Source of the DNA: Hyphomicrobiales bacterium
GTDB taxonomy: Bacteria > Pseudomonadota > Alphaproteobacteria > Rhizobiales > Beijerinckiaceae
Reading direction: 5' to 3'
DNA length: 64,000 bases
NCBI GenBank assembly: GCA_019075905.1
Contig: JAGXAM010000003.1
Coordinates: 1 to 64,000, forward strand
Shown: positions 27,658 to 37,880 of the stretch, in pieces
Layout: each line of letters opens with the position of its first letter
Numbering within the stretch: position 1 is the stretch's first letter
Made by a program: the position numbers and the translations under genes
Notes under the pieces: generated by a model
Databases searched by the model: none
Seen by the model: only the letters and a program-made list of their open reading frames with translations
What the model was told of the DNA's origin: nothing

Positions 27658-29570
27658 GCCTCGACGCCCTGGCGCGCGGCCTGTGGCTGGCCGATCAGCC
27701 CTTGCACCTTTTCGACAATCGCCCTGGCATCGAGCCGCGCCCGCGCATAAAGCCGCTCGGGCTTGTCATGATCAAGGAAAACGTCCGGCAGCACCATCGA
27801 GCGAAATTTCAGGCGCCCGGAATCTAGCACGCCCTTGTCGGTGAGAAGCTGCATCACGCTGGCACCAAACCCGCCCGACGAGCCTTCCTCGATGGTGACC
27901 AGCACATCATGCCGCGCCGCCAGATCGAGGATCATCGTCCAGTCGAGCGGCTTTGCAAAGCGGGCATCGGCGACGCTGGTGGAAATGCCTTGCGCCTCCA
28001 GGTCTTCCGCCGCCTTCAGCGCCTCAGCCAGCCTCGTGCCCAGCGACAACACCGCCGCCCTCTTGCCATGGCGCAGGATGCGGCCCTTGCCGATCGCCAG
28101 TGGCACGCCCTCGGCCGGCATGTCGCAGCCGACGCCCTCGCCACGCGGGTAGCGGAAGGCAATCGGCCCGTCATCATAGGCCGCCGCCGTCGCCACCATA
28201 TGCACCAGCTCGGCCTCATCGGCCGCCGCCATCACCACCATGCCCGGCAGGCAGCAAAGATAGGCGAGATCAAACGATCCGGCATGGGTCGCGCCATCGG
28301 CACCCACCAGCCCGGCCCGGTCGATGGCAAAACGCACCGGCAGGTTCTGGATGGCGACATCATGCACCAGCTGGTCATAGCCGCGCTGCAGGAAGGTCGA
28401 ATAGATTGCGCAGAACGGCTTGAACCCCTCGCTCGCCAGCCCGGCAGCAAAGGTCACGGCATGCTGCTCGGCAATGCCGACATCAAAGCAGCGGCTGGGA
28501 TGGGTCTGGGCGAAAATATCCAGCCCGGTGCCGGACGGCATGGCCGCGGTGATGGCGACGATCTTGTCGTCCCGCGCCGCCTCGCGCACCAGGGATTCGC
28601 CGAACACTCTGGTATAGGTCGGCGCATTGGCCTTGGCCTTGGCCTGCGTCCCGGTCACCAGATCAAAGGCATTGACGCCATGATATTTGTCGCTGGCCGC
28701 CTCGGCCGGGCCATAGCCCTTGCCCTTTTTGGTGACGACATGCACCAGCACCGGCCCGGCCGGCATGTCGCGGACATTTTTCAGCACCGGCAGCAATTGA
28801 TCGAGATTATGCCCGTCAATCGGCCCGACATAATAGAAGCCGAGTTCCTCGAACAGCGATCCGCCCGCCCAGAACCCGCGCGAATAATGCTCGGCGAGCT
28901 TGGCCTTCGCATAGAGAAACTTGGGCAGGCGGCGGGCAAATTGCTTGGCCGTATCGCGCAGGCTGAGATAGGCGCCGCCCGACACCATGCGCGCCAGATA
29001 GGCCGACATGGCCCCGGTCGGCGGGGCAATCGACATGTCATTGTCGTTGAGGATGACGATCAGCCGCGAATTCATCGCCCCCGCATTGTTCATCGCCTCA
29101 TAGGCCATGCCCGCCGACATCGAGCCATCGCCGATCACCGCGACGACATGATTGTTGCGCCCTTCCAGATCGCGCGCCACCGCCATGCCGAGGCCGGCGG
29201 AAATCGAGGTTGAGGAATGCGCCGCCCCGAACGGATCATAGGGGCTCTCGCTGCGCCGGGTGAAGCCCGAAAGCCCGCCGCCCATGCGCAGGGTGCGGAT
29301 GCGGTCACGCCGCCCGGTCAGGATCTTGTGCGGATAGGCCTGATGCCCGACATCCCAGATGATCCGGTCTTCCGGCGTATGGAACACATAATGCAGCGCC
29401 ACCGTGAGCTCGACCACGCCGAGCCCGGCACCAAGATGCCCGCCGGTTACGGATACGGCAGCAATGGTTTCGTCGCGCAATTCATCGGCAATCTGCCGCA
29501 AGGCCCATTCAGGCTGCGCGCGCAGATCGGCAGGAATACGAATCTGGTCGAGTAAAGGTGTTGAGCTCAT
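27654..29570 (-). CDS. dxs: 1-deoxy-D-xylulose-5-phosphate synthase
   Basis: Dxs condenses pyruvate with glyceraldehyde 3-phosphate using thiamine diphosphate, the entry step of the MEP pathway. The 638-residue protein has [17 protein letters not shown], the ThDP motif starting [16 protein letters not shown], the pyrimidine-domain segment [15 protein letters not shown] and the C-terminal [13 protein letters not shown]. It is the first gene of a tightly overlapping operon with tlyA and the rRNA methyltransferase. Upstream, 29571-29716 separates it from tRNA-Arg with no other recognisable element. Confidence 0.97.
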   Translation of the reverse strand: MSSTPLLDQIRIPADLRAQPEWALRQIADELRDETIAAVSVTGGHLGAGLGVVELTVALHYVFHTPEDRIIWDVGHQAYPHKILTGRRDRIRTLRMGGGLSGFTRRSESPYDPFGAAHSSTSISAGLGMAVARDLEGRNNHVVAVIGDGSMSAGMAYEAMNNAGAMNSRLIVILNDNDMSIAPPTGAMSAYLARMVSGGAYLSLRDTAKQFARRLPKFLYAKAKLAEHYSRGFWAGGSLFEELGFYYVGPIDGHNLDQLLPVLKNVRDMPAGPVLVHVVTKKGKGYGPAEAASDKYHGVNAFDLVTGTQAKAKANAPTYTRVFGESLVREAARDDKIVAITAAMPSGTGLDIFAQTHPSRCFDVGIAEQHAVTFAAGLASEGFKPFCAIYSTFLQRGYDQLVHDVAIQNLPVRFAIDRAGLVGADGATHAGSFDLAYLCCLPGMVVMAAADEAELVHMVATAAAYDDGPIAFRYPRGEGVGCDMPAEGVPLAIGKGRILRHGKRAAVLSLGTRLAEALKAAEDLEAQGISTSVADARFAKPLDWTMILDLAARHDVLVTIEEGSSGGFGASVMQLLTDKGVLDSGRLKFRSMVLPDVFLDHDKPERLYARARLDARAIVEKVQGLIGQPQAARQGVEA

Positions 29571-29716
29571 TTTGTTTCTGAAACGCCAAAACTTTTGTCA
29601 TGCCACCAGGCACGCATCAATGGTCTATACCACCCCTGCCCGCCGCGGCAATGTTTCACGCGAGGTTTCTTGGCGCGGGGTTTCCTGCCGCCAGCCGTGC
29701 CTTTGGCATCGGGAAG

Positions 29717-29793
29717 TGGCGACCCCGGCAGGGCTCGAACCTGCGACCTGCCGCTTAGAAGGCGGCTGCTCTAATCCACTGAGCTACGGGGCC
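29717..29793 (-). tRNA. tRNA-Arg (anticodon TCT)
   Basis: The minus strand gives a full cloverleaf: acceptor GGCCCCG with CGGGGTC, D-arm GCTC/GAGC, a perfect anticodon stem GCCGC/GCGGC around CTTCTAA (anticodon TCT, for AGA) and the T-arm GGTTCGAGCC. CCA is encoded at 29717-29719. This is the second arginine tRNA for AGR codons in the window. Confidence 0.95.
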
Positions 29794-29833
29794 AGTCGGG
29801 AAATGGTTCCGGCAGGAGGCATCGCCCCGGGCA

Positions 29834-30145
29834 TCAATGGGTCCACTGCCCCTGACGCCCTGGCCGAAAATTATCCGAATAGAGCTGCGTGCGCCGCGTC
29901 ACATGCCGCACATTCTCGACACGATAGGCCAGGCCATGTTTCTTCGCATAGGCGACGGCCTCGTCGCAGCTGGCAAATTTCAGCTTCACCTGTGCTCTTG
30001 TATCGCTGGAGCCGATCCAGCCCATCAGCGGCTCGGTCACTGGGGCGCTGGCCGGGGTGAACTCCAGCAACCAGACATCAGCGCGGGCGAGACCGGACTG
30101 GGTTGCGGTTTTACCGGGGCAATATATGCGTGCAACCATCGGCAT
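29834..30145 (-). CDS. ETC complex I subunit (NDUFS4/18 kDa subunit homologue)
   Basis: This is a 103-residue protein with ARIYCPGKTATQSG at the N terminus, WLLEFTP, MGWIGSSDTRAQVKLKF and a C-terminal YSDNFRPGRQGQWTH. This is the pattern of the family (PF04800) that includes the mitochondrial complex I accessory subunit NDUFS4, found in alphaproteobacteria. It probably binds the NADH-oxidising arm of NADH dehydrogenase on the cytoplasmic side. It stands alone between tRNA-Arg and tRNA-Pro, away from any nuo operon in this window. Either of the first two ATGs (codons 1 and 3) has a ribosome site at good spacing. Confidence 0.88.
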   Translation of the reverse strand: MPMVARIYCPGKTATQSGLARADVWLLEFTPASAPVTEPLMGWIGSSDTRAQVKLKFASCDEAVAYAKKHGLAYRVENVRHVTRRTQLYSDNFRPGRQGQWTH

Positions 30146-30186
30146 GAACTCCGGTCCTGTCGCGTCGGGCGCGTCTGAAACAATGT

Positions 30187-30263
30187 TGGTCGGGGTAGCT
30201 GGATTCGAACCAACGGCCTGTAGTACCCAAAACTACCGCGCTACCAGACTGCGCCATACCCCG
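30187..30263 (-). tRNA. tRNA-Pro (anticodon TGG)
   Basis: The minus strand folds as a cloverleaf with acceptor CGGGGTA/TACCCCG, anticodon stem GTAGT/ACTAC around TTTGGGT (anticodon TGG) and T-arm GGTTCGAATCC. CCA is encoded at 30187-30189. Confidence 0.95.
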
Positions 30264-30327
30264 AAATGATCGGATGATGCGCTAGCATGGGCGCAGCGTC
30301 GCGACAAGACCCACACCATGGCGCCGG

Positions 30328-32040
30328 TCAGCGGGCGGCGGCGCGCCCGATGATCGCGCTTACATCGCAGCCCCTTGGCAGCGTGCCAAAATGCAGACGC
30401 GCCGCGCCGCCAAGCCTCGTCTCGCAATAGGCCTCGGCCAGCGGCGTCGGTGCATGCTGCAGCAGCAGGCTCGCCTGCAGGGCGGTGCTCATGGCCTCCA
30501 CCAGACGGCGCGCCTGCGGCTCGATGTGCTCCAGATCGGCAAGATCATCCTCTAGCCGGGCGATATGCAGGTCGAAGGCGCCATGGCCGCCTCGCGCCCG
30601 CTGCACCTCGATGCGGAATGTCGCCAGCGTCTCCGGCGATTTGCGCAGGGCCCGCAACACATCGAGACACTGGATATTGCCGGACCCCTCCCAGATGGCA
30701 TTGACCGGCGCCTCGCGATACAGCCGCGGCATGATGCAGGTTTCCATCACGCCGGAGCCGCCGATACATTCCACCGCCTCGGCCGTCACCCCCGCCACCC
30801 TTTTGCAAATCCCGAATTTGCCCAGCGCCGCACCGAGCCGCAGCAAATGCCGTTCATGTGCATTGTCACGCTCATCGAGCGCCCGCGCCAGCCGCATGGT
30901 GAAGGTCAGCGCCGCCTCGCTCTCCAGCGCCAGATCGGCCAGCACATTCTGCATCAGCGGCTGATCGCTGAGCCATTGGCCGAAAGCCTTGCGCTGGCGG
31001 CAATGATCAATGGCCTGCACCACAGCCATGCGCATGACCGCCGAGGAGCCAATCATGCAGTCAAACCTCGTTAGCGCCACCATGTCGAGAATATTGGCGA
31101 TGCCGCGCCCTTCCACCCCCAGCAGGATGCCTTCGGCATCGCGCAATTCGACTTCAGCAGAAGCATTGGAGACATTGCCCATCTTGTCCTTGAGGCGGAT
31201 GAGTTCCAGCGCGTTTTTTCTGCCGTCCTGGCGCCAGCGCGGCACGAGGAAGCACGAAGGCCCACCTGCAGCCTGCGCCAGCACCAGAAAGGCATCGCAC
31301 ATGGGCGCGGAGAGGAAGAATTTGTGCCCGAGCAAGGCATAGCGCGCCCCCGGCCCGCCGCCACCCGCCAGCGGCCGCGCCTGCGTGGTATTGGCGCGCA
31401 CATCCGAGCCGCCCTGCTTTTCGGTCATGCCCATGCCAATGGTGGCGCTGCGCTTCTCGTCGAGCGGCAGATTGCGCGGATCATAGTCGCGCCCGGCGAT
31501 CTTGCGCAGCCACGGCGCGGTGGTGTCAGCCGCCTGCTGCAACGGCGCGTGGCTGGCGAAGGTCATGGAAATCGGACAGCCATGGCCGGCCTCGACCTCG
31601 GACTGCATGTAAAACCCGGCCGCCCGCGCCACATGCGCGCCGCGCCCGGGTTGCTGCCAGGGCGCGCCATGCAGCCCCTCTGCCATCGCCCGGGCCATCA
31701 GGGCATGATAGGCAGGATGATAATTCACGCCATCGAGCCTGTGCCCGTAGCGATCATGGGTTTCGAGCTGCGGCCTGAAACTGTTGGCAGCATCGCCAAG
31801 CGCCAGGGTTTCGGCCCGCCCGAGCCAGGCCCCGTGCTCGTGCAATTGCGCCGCCGCATGGCCCGCCCCCTCGCGCGACACGGCATCGCGCAGCGCCGCA
31901 TCGCTGTCGAACAGATTGTAATCTTTCAGCGGCAGCGGCGTGTTGATCACCTCATGCGTCGCCCCGCCGGCAGACAGTGTGGCAGCATGTGGCACCGATG
32001 ACGGAGAGCTTAGCTTGGGCTGGCTGGTCATCGGCATCAC
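30328..32040 (-). CDS. AidB-like acyl-CoA dehydrogenase family protein
   Basis: This is a 570-residue flavoprotein of the acyl-CoA dehydrogenase superfamily. The N-terminal THEVINTPLPLKDYNLF is the hallmark of the AidB subgroup, and GMGMTEKQGGSDVRANTT, LTRFDCMIGSS, ECIGGSGVMET and REAPVNAIWEGSGNIQ follow in the expected order. E. coli AidB is part of the adaptive response to alkylation. Family members may have dehydrogenase or DNA-associated roles, and the substrate here is unknown. The gene starts 15 bp after hflC, at the place where many relatives carry a DegP-type protease gene. Confidence 0.85.
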   Translation of the reverse strand: MMPMTSQPKLSSPSSVPHAATLSAGGATHEVINTPLPLKDYNLFDSDAALRDAVSREGAGHAAAQLHEHGAWLGRAETLALGDAANSFRPQLETHDRYGHRLDGVNYHPAYHALMARAMAEGLHGAPWQQPGRGAHVARAAGFYMQSEVEAGHGCPISMTFASHAPLQQAADTTAPWLRKIAGRDYDPRNLPLDEKRSATIGMGMTEKQGGSDVRANTTQARPLAGGGGPGARYALLGHKFFLSAPMCDAFLVLAQAAGGPSCFLVPRWRQDGRKNALELIRLKDKMGNVSNASAEVELRDAEGILLGVEGRGIANILDMVALTRFDCMIGSSAVMRMAVVQAIDHCRQRKAFGQWLSDQPLMQNVLADLALESEAALTFTMRLARALDERDNAHERHLLRLGAALGKFGICKRVAGVTAEAVECIGGSGVMETCIMPRLYREAPVNAIWEGSGNIQCLDVLRALRKSPETLATFRIEVQRARGGHGAFDLHIARLEDDLADLEHIEPQARRLVEAMSTALQASLLLQHAPTPLAEAYCETRLGGAARLHFGTLPRGCDVSAIIGRAAAR

Positions 32041-32055
32041 TCCTGGCTGGCGGCG

Positions 32056-32949
32056 CTATTTCTTGGTGGCGGCCCCGTTCGGTGCTTCAAAAAAATTGAA
32101 GAAATCCGATGTCGGGCTGAGCACGATATCGGTGCCGGACGGCGTCAGCGCCCGCCGGTAGGCCCGCAGCGAGCGGTAGAACGCGAAGAAATCCGGGTCA
32201 GCACCATAGGCCTTGGCAAAGATCGCCGCGCGCTTGGCATCGCCGGCGCCCCTGATCGTATCCGCCTGCTGCTGCGCCACGGCCTTCAGCTCGATCACCT
32301 GCCGGTCAGCGGCGGCGCGGATGATCTGCGCCTGCTCGGCACCCTTGGCGCGATATTCGGCCGCCTCACGGGCGCGCTCGGACTGCATGCGCTTGTAGAC
32401 CTGTTCGGAAATCTGCTCGGGCAGATCGACGCGGCGGATGCGCACATCATTGACCGCCACGCCCAGCCGAGCCCCTTGGGAGTTCACCTCGTCGCGAATC
32501 TTGCCCATCAGCGCCACGCGCTCGCCGCTGATGATCTCGGTCGAGGTGACATTGCCGAGCACGCGCCGCATGGCCGAATTGAGCATGGTGCTCAATTGGT
32601 TGTTGGCGCGGTCGACATTCTGCACCGTCTGGTAGAATTTCAGCGGGTCGGCAATGTGATAGCGCAGGAAGGCATCGACTTCGAGCCGCTGGTTGTCGGA
32701 GGCCAGCACCTCCTGCTTGTCGCTTTCAAGATCGAGAATGCGCCGGTCGAGAAACACCACATTCTCGATGAAGGGATATTTTACATGCAGGCCGGGGGTG
32801 GTGATCAGCCCGCGCCCCGCGACCGGTTCGCCAAAACGCAGCACCAGCGCCTCTTCGATTTGCGAGACCGTGAACAGGCAGGAGCGGATCAGCACCAGCA
32901 CCAGAATCGCCACAAGGGCGAGGATCAGCCATCGACCATTGTGGTTCAT
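32056..32949 (-). CDS. hflC: Protease modulator HflC
   Basis: This is a 297-residue SPFH-domain protein with an N-terminal membrane helix (about 7-28), then FTVSQIEEALVLRFGEPV and FLDRRILDLES, the SPFH core and a C-terminal coiled region rich in Ala and Gln. HflC pairs with HflK in a periplasm-facing complex that surrounds and restrains the FtsH protease. Its start overlaps the hflK stop by 4 bases. Confidence 0.95.
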   Translation of the reverse strand: MNHNGRWLILALVAILVLVLIRSCLFTVSQIEEALVLRFGEPVAGRGLITTPGLHVKYPFIENVVFLDRRILDLESDKQEVLASDNQRLEVDAFLRYHIADPLKFYQTVQNVDRANNQLSTMLNSAMRRVLGNVTSTEIISGERVALMGKIRDEVNSQGARLGVAVNDVRIRRVDLPEQISEQVYKRMQSERAREAAEYRAKGAEQAQIIRAAADRQVIELKAVAQQQADTIRGAGDAKRAAIFAKAYGADPDFFAFYRSLRAYRRALTPSGTDIVLSPTSDFFNFFEAPNGAATKK

Positions 32950-34064
32950 TTTGCGGCTCCGCTGTTAAAGATCTGGTTCAACGGCAGATAAGGCACCGCA
33001 CCCTTGCCTATGCTGGGATCGATGATGACCTTCTTGGCCCCGCCCAGCACCTTCTCCATAGTCTCAAGATAAAGCCGCTGGCGGGTCAGGGCCGGTGCCA
33101 GCTTGTATTGCGTATCGATCTGCGAGAAGCGCGAGGCTTCACCGGTCGCCTCTGCCACCGTCTGCTCGCGATAGGCCTTGGCTGCCTGCACGATCGCCGC
33201 CGCCGCACCGCGCGCTTCCGGCACCACCTTGTTGCGATAGGCATCAGCCTCGTTTTGCAGCCGCTGCATGTCCTGCTGCGCCGCCGTCACATCCTTGAAG
33301 GCAGCAATGACCTGCTGCGGCGGATCGACCGACAGCAACTGTACCTGCAAGATCAGGATGCCGGCCTTGTATTGATTGAGCGTTGCCTGGGTCAGGTCCT
33401 GCGCCTGCTGCTCAACCCTCGTGCGGTCAACCGTCAGCAACTTCTGGATTTCGCTCTTGCCGACGATCTCGCGCATCGAGCTTTCGGCCACGGCCTTGAC
33501 CGTGCCTTCGCGGTTGGCGAGGTTGAAGGCATAATCTTCCGGATGCGCAGGATCGATCTGCCAGATCACCCGGAACTTCACATCGGCGATATTTTCATCG
33601 CCGGTCAGCATCAGGCTTTCGGACGGCACATCCACCGCCGCCACCCCGTGCCCGGCGCGCTGGCCGATATCGATGGAATTGCGGTCCGTGACCGGCAGCT
33701 TGATGACGGAACCGGCCGGATAGGGCCAGTTATAATTCAGGCCCGGCTCGGTCTTGCCGACATAGCGGCCAAAATGCAGGTTGAGCCCGACCTCATTGGC
33801 ACCCACCGTATAAAAGCCGGTCAGCGCCCAGAGCAGAATGCCAACCAGCACCAGCAGGGCTATCCCCGGCCCGGAAATGCCGCCATGCGGCGCAAACCCG
33901 CGCAGGCTCGCGGCCAGACGCTGCAGCACATCGTCAAAATTCGGAGGCTCATTGCCATTGCCGCTGCCACCACCACCGCCGCCCGGGGGGCGCGGGGTCT
34001 GGCCCCAGGGCCCTTGCACGGGGCCTTTGCCGCCATTTCCTTCATTCGGGCTGTTCCAGGGCAT
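32946..34064 (-). CDS. hflK: FtsH protease activity modulator HflK
   Basis: HflK is the partner of HflC. The protein has a glycine- and proline-rich cytoplasmic N terminus, a membrane helix around PGIALLVLVGILLWAL, the SPFH domain (FYTVGANEVGLNLHFGRYV onward) and a long helical tail. The start MPWNSPNEG matches usual HflK beginnings and gives 372 residues. An ATG 4 codons earlier is equally possible, as neither has a clear ribosome site. The gene follows folA in the thyA-folA-hflK-hflC run. Confidence 0.94.
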   Translation of the reverse strand: MPWNSPNEGNGGKGPVQGPWGQTPRPPGGGGGGSGNGNEPPNFDDVLQRLAASLRGFAPHGGISGPGIALLVLVGILLWALTGFYTVGANEVGLNLHFGRYVGKTEPGLNYNWPYPAGSVIKLPVTDRNSIDIGQRAGHGVAAVDVPSESLMLTGDENIADVKFRVIWQIDPAHPEDYAFNLANREGTVKAVAESSMREIVGKSEIQKLLTVDRTRVEQQAQDLTQATLNQYKAGILILQVQLLSVDPPQQVIAAFKDVTAAQQDMQRLQNEADAYRNKVVPEARGAAAAIVQAAKAYREQTVAEATGEASRFSQIDTQYKLAPALTRQRLYLETMEKVLGGAKKVIIDPSIGKGAVPYLPLNQIFNSGAAK

Positions 34065-34091
34065 GAGGCCATTCATCCAGTGAGCGAGAAA

Positions 34092-34643
34092 CTAAAGTGA
34101 CGCCTTATAGGCGAGCGCCGCAGGGGCTGCAATGCGCGCGTATGACGCGTGCCGCCAACTGAAATCATCGCCTTTTTCCCTTGCTAGCTCCGAGCGCGCC
34201 AGCAACTGCCATTGCCCCGCGCTGATCAGGGGAAACATCACGTCGCCGCTGACATCGGCATCGACTTCGGTGATGATCAGGCGACTCGCGCGCTCGATCA
34301 GCGCATGGTAAAGTTCGCCGCCGCCCACGAGCATGATCTGGTCGACGCCCATCTTGCCGGCCAGAACCGCCGCCTGCGCCAGCGCTCCGGCAAGGTCATG
34401 GGCGACATGCACCCCCGCCGCCGTAAAACCCTCGTCACGCGTCAGCACCACGGTTTCGCGTCCCGGCAGGGCCCGGCCGATCGATTGAAACGTGCGTCGC
34501 CCCATCAGCATGGGATGACCCCATGTCGTCCGGCGAAAATGCTGCAGATCGCCCGGCAGATGCCACGGCAGGCCGCCGTCCCGGCCCATGACGCCATTTC
34601 GCGCCACCGCCGCCACCAATGTCAGGCCCGGCGCGCTGCTCAT
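34092..34643 (-). CDS. folA: Dihydrofolate reductase
   Basis: This 183-residue enzyme reduces dihydrofolate with NADPH, renewing the cofactor used by the thymidylate synthase encoded just upstream. Motifs include [44 protein letters not shown] and the nucleotide-binding [14 protein letters not shown]. The start overlaps the thyA stop by 4 bases. Confidence 0.96.
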   Translation of the reverse strand: MSSAPGLTLVAAVARNGVMGRDGGLPWHLPGDLQHFRRTTWGHPMLMGRRTFQSIGRALPGRETVVLTRDEGFTAAGVHVAHDLAGALAQAAVLAGKMGVDQIMLVGGGELYHALIERASRLIITEVDADVSGDVMFPLISAGQWQLLARSELAREKGDDFSWRHASYARIAAPAALAYKASL

Positions 34644-35449
34644 ACCGCGACCGGGGCCTTGATCAGCGGCCAGGGCTCATAATTCTCGAAGCCTATATCC
34701 TCGAAGGTGAAATCGAACAGCGAGGTCACGGCGTGGTTGAGCCGCAGCTGCGGCAGGCTTTTGGGTGTGCGCGACAATTGCAGGCGCGCCTGCTCGACAT
34801 GGTTGCGATAGAGATGCACATCGCCGAAGCTGATCACGAAATCACCGGCCTCCATGCCGCACACCTGCGCCATCATCGCCGTGAGCAACGCATAGCTGGC
34901 AATGTTGAATGGCACGCCGAGAAAAATATCCGCCGAGCGCTGGTAGAGCTGGCAGGAGAGCCGCTTTTGCCCCTGCGGTGTCTCGGCGACATGAAACTGG
35001 AACAGGCAATGGCACGGGGCCAGCGCCATCTGCGGAATATCGGCCGGGTTCCACGCCGAGACGATCAGGCGCCGCGAAAACGGATTGCGCCTGATCTCGG
35101 CCACGACGTCGCTGATCTGGTCGATGACCGCGCCCGAAGGCGTCAGCCAATGGCGCCATTGCGCGCCATAGACCGGCCCGAGATCGCCGTTTTCATCGGC
35201 CCATTCATCCCAGATCGACACGCCATGGCGCTTCAGATAGGCGATGTTGGTATCGCCAGCCAGAAACCACAGCAATTCATGGACGATGGATTTGAGATGC
35301 AGCTTCTTGGTGGTCACCAGCGGAAAGCCCACGCCAAGATCAAAGCGCAACTGCGCCCCGAAGCGTGACAATGTGCCCGTGCCGGTGCGGTCGCTTTTCG
35401 GCGTGCCATGCACCAGAATATCCTGCATCAGATCGAGATAGGCCTGCAT
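34640..35449 (-). CDS. thyA: Thymidylate synthase
   Basis: ThyA methylates dUMP to dTMP, giving dihydrofolate. The 269-residue protein has the folate and dUMP-binding segments [22 protein letters not shown], the active-site [10 protein letters not shown] with the nucleophilic cysteine, [19 protein letters not shown] and [15 protein letters not shown]. Length is close to the 264 of E. coli. It leads the thyA-folA-hflK-hflC run and starts 16 bp after the CPBP protease gene. Confidence 0.97.
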   Translation of the reverse strand: MQAYLDLMQDILVHGTPKSDRTGTGTLSRFGAQLRFDLGVGFPLVTTKKLHLKSIVHELLWFLAGDTNIAYLKRHGVSIWDEWADENGDLGPVYGAQWRHWLTPSGAVIDQISDVVAEIRRNPFSRRLIVSAWNPADIPQMALAPCHCLFQFHVAETPQGQKRLSCQLYQRSADIFLGVPFNIASYALLTAMMAQVCGMEAGDFVISFGDVHLYRNHVEQARLQLSRTPKSLPQLRLNHAVTSLFDFTFEDIGFENYEPWPLIKAPVAV

Positions 35450-35465
35450 GTAAAATGCCCCGTAT

Positions 35466-36227
35466 TCAGGGTTTGGCGGTCATATAGGCCAGCAACAGCG
35501 CCGAGGCATTGAACAGCCCGTGAATCACAATCGTCGGCTTGATCGAGCCATAACGCTCCCGCGCGTAGGCGAGCAACAGGCCCACGGGAAAAATCAGCAT
35601 GGCATAATAGGCGCCCGACAAAATATGCATGAAGGCGAACAGCCCGGCGGTAATCATGGCCGTGGTGCCAAAGGCCTTGCGGGTCCGCAGTGCCGTGAAC
35701 AGCCAGCCGCGAAACAGCATTTCCTCGCAGATCGGCGCGATCACCACCGCCACCGCAAACAGCATCAGCCAGCCTGAAAGGCTGGTGGGCGTCGGCGGCT
35801 GATTGCCAGCCTGCGGATCGACGGCGCCCAGCACCAGGCTCGACAGAATATTGACGGCGGGTGCGATCACCAAGGCCAGCCACCAGAACTGGTTGTCGCC
35901 ATACCAGTCGTGGAAGGCCACGCGCAGCTTCAGCGGCGCATTGACGCCAAATTTCGCCACCACCCACATGGTCACGAAAAATGCCGCGTAAAATGCTGCG
36001 GTGACGCTATAGACCAGCGCCGACATGATCCCGGTCTTGTCGGGCACCTGCGCCCTGATATTTTCAAGCACCATCATCATCGCATGCCGGCCGGCCATCA
36101 GGTCAAACACCAGCCAGACGAGGCTGCCGACCAGAACGCCAATCATGGTGCCGAATATCAGGATAGCCACGAAGCTCAGGGACAGTTCGAGATAAGAAAT
36201 CTGCGGCATTGTCTCTGGCTGTTGCAT
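35466..36227 (-). CDS. CPBP family intramembrane metalloprotease
   Basis: This is a 253-residue polytopic membrane protein of the CPBP (CAAX protease/Abi) family. It shows the three signature elements: EEMLFRGW (paired catalytic glutamates and arginine), FAFMH and HGLFN, each near a predicted membrane helix. Its substrate is unknown; relatives act in protein processing or immunity functions. The start MQQPETMPQ has GAGG at 6 bases. An alternative ATG at 36245 has a ribosome site that is too close. The 215 bp on the 5' side hold no recognisable gene. Confidence 0.85.
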   Translation of the reverse strand: MQQPETMPQISYLELSLSFVAILIFGTMIGVLVGSLVWLVFDLMAGRHAMMMVLENIRAQVPDKTGIMSALVYSVTAAFYAAFFVTMWVVAKFGVNAPLKLRVAFHDWYGDNQFWWLALVIAPAVNILSSLVLGAVDPQAGNQPPTPTSLSGWLMLFAVAVVIAPICEEMLFRGWLFTALRTRKAFGTTAMITAGLFAFMHILSGAYYAMLIFPVGLLLAYARERYGSIKPTIVIHGLFNASALLLAYMTAKP

Positions 36228-36442
36228 CTCAGGCCTCACGCGCATCTCTCCCTTCGCTGGCACCGCACCGACGCGCATCCCGGCGCCGATGAGCCCTGCC
36301 CTGCGCCCGAAAGGCACATGTGCATGGACACAGGCGCGGATGGCATCACGGCGCGTACAACACCCTGCGGGAATCAGAACCGTCTTTTTGCCGTCCTAAT
36401 CGGTTTTCAGGATTTTGGCGACAGGTAACTTGGGCCAACCGC

Positions 36443-37729
36443 TCAGGCCGCATGGGTGATGGCGGCTTGATCAGCTTCGGGCGAGACGGTGGCAACGCGG
36501 TTGCGCCCCTTGGCCTTGGCTTCATAGAGCAGGCGATCCGCGCGTTTCATCAAGCTGGCAAAATCGCCGCAGGATTCATCAAGTTCGGCGACGCCGGCAC
36601 TGATGGTGAGGGCCAGATGGTTCCCGTTGATGATCAGCGGGTTGGCTTCAACCCGCCGCCGGATGCGCTCCGAAATCACCATGGCGCCCTCGCTGGTCGT
36701 GTCGGGCAGCACGATGACATATTCCTCGCCGCCGATGCGGGCGACGAAATCGGTCGAGCGCTTGGAGTCGCGGCAGATATTGGCGACATGGCAGATGGCG
36801 CGGTCACCGATATCATGGCCGAAATCATCATTGACCCGCTTGAACCGGTCGATATCCAGCAGGATGATCGCCATGGGCGTCTTTTCTCGGCGCGCCCGTT
36901 CAAAATCGCGATGGGCGATGACATTGAGCTGGCGGCGGTTGGCAAGGCCGGTCAGGCCATCGAGATTGGCGAGGTCTTCGAGACGCGCCGCCTCATCCAC
37001 CATGTCGGTCACATCGGTATAATTCAGCATGCGGCCACCATCCGGCAGCACCGAGCAGGTGAACCTTATCTTCTTGCCGCCGGCCAGCTTCAGCAGCACA
37101 GGCTGGGGATTTCCCGACCGCACAAAGGCGATGCGTTCCTTGACGAGATTATCCTGCTGATCAGGTTCTATGTCATAGGCACCGCCCGCCAGCGCCGTAT
37201 TGACCACCTGAAAATACAGCGGCTTGCGCTCGATGAAGGTCGGGAAAAACCGGAACAGCCGCATGAATACCTGGTTGGCGAATTGCACGCGCATTTCACC
37301 ATCGAGAACCGCGACGCCATCTTTCGAGCAGTCGAGCGCCTCGCGCAGGCTGCGCAATTCCCGTTGCGCCTTGCTCGCGTCAATGCGGGCCAACAGGGTG
37401 CGGCGCAACAGACTGCGCAGCAGCCGCGCCAGCAAGGCCATCGCACAGCTGAGGCTTGGCAGGCCAATGATCGCAAAGCCGCGCAAATATTGCATATCTC
37501 CGGCAATGGCTGCGGAATTGCGAAACGAGACCGTCGCGTAAAGCGAAAACCCGAGTGTCATGATGATGCCGAGCAGCGCCGAAGCCGACACGGTTTCGAT
37601 GACAATCAATGCAGACACGATCATGCTGCACCACAGAAGCGCGAATTTGTCGGGCGCCCAGAGATGCAGCGCGCTGCAGAGCACAGCGGCCAGCAGGGGC
37701 ACAACAAATGATATTCTGTTTTTGCGCAT
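36443..37729 (-). CDS. Membrane-bound diguanylate cyclase (GGDEF)
   Basis: This is a 428-residue protein with three to four N-terminal membrane helices (about 8-105), a linker helix (110-133), a PAS-like domain (about 134-245) and a GGDEF domain (250-420). The active-site loop is GGEEY (333-337) and metal-binding D292 lies in LLDIDRFKRVND, so it is probably active. RSTD (324-327) five residues before the loop is an intact inhibitory site for product feedback. No EAL domain is present. The start MRKNRISF has GAGGA at 7 bases. It is a single gene between the CPBP and UvrD genes. Confidence 0.92.
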   Translation of the reverse strand: MRKNRISFVVPLLAAVLCSALHLWAPDKFALLWCSMIVSALIVIETVSASALLGIIMTLGFSLYATVSFRNSAAIAGDMQYLRGFAIIGLPSLSCAMALLARLLRSLLRRTLLARIDASKAQRELRSLREALDCSKDGVAVLDGEMRVQFANQVFMRLFRFFPTFIERKPLYFQVVNTALAGGAYDIEPDQQDNLVKERIAFVRSGNPQPVLLKLAGGKKIRFTCSVLPDGGRMLNYTDVTDMVDEAARLEDLANLDGLTGLANRRQLNVIAHRDFERARREKTPMAIILLDIDRFKRVNDDFGHDIGDRAICHVANICRDSKRSTDFVARIGGEEYVIVLPDTTSEGAMVISERIRRRVEANPLIINGNHLALTISAGVAELDESCGDFASLMKRADRLLYEAKAKGRNRVATVSPEADQAAITHAA

Positions 37730-37880
37730 CGAGGGTTCCTCTGCGGAACGAATTGCCATTCCCGCCGATAATATTCCCTTAATCCGACCCCCCGAGTTTC
37801 ATTCGTGCGATATAATTCACGCCTCTACGTCATTAGATGATGATTGAAATTCCAAATATGTGGCTTAAGGATATGTAAAC

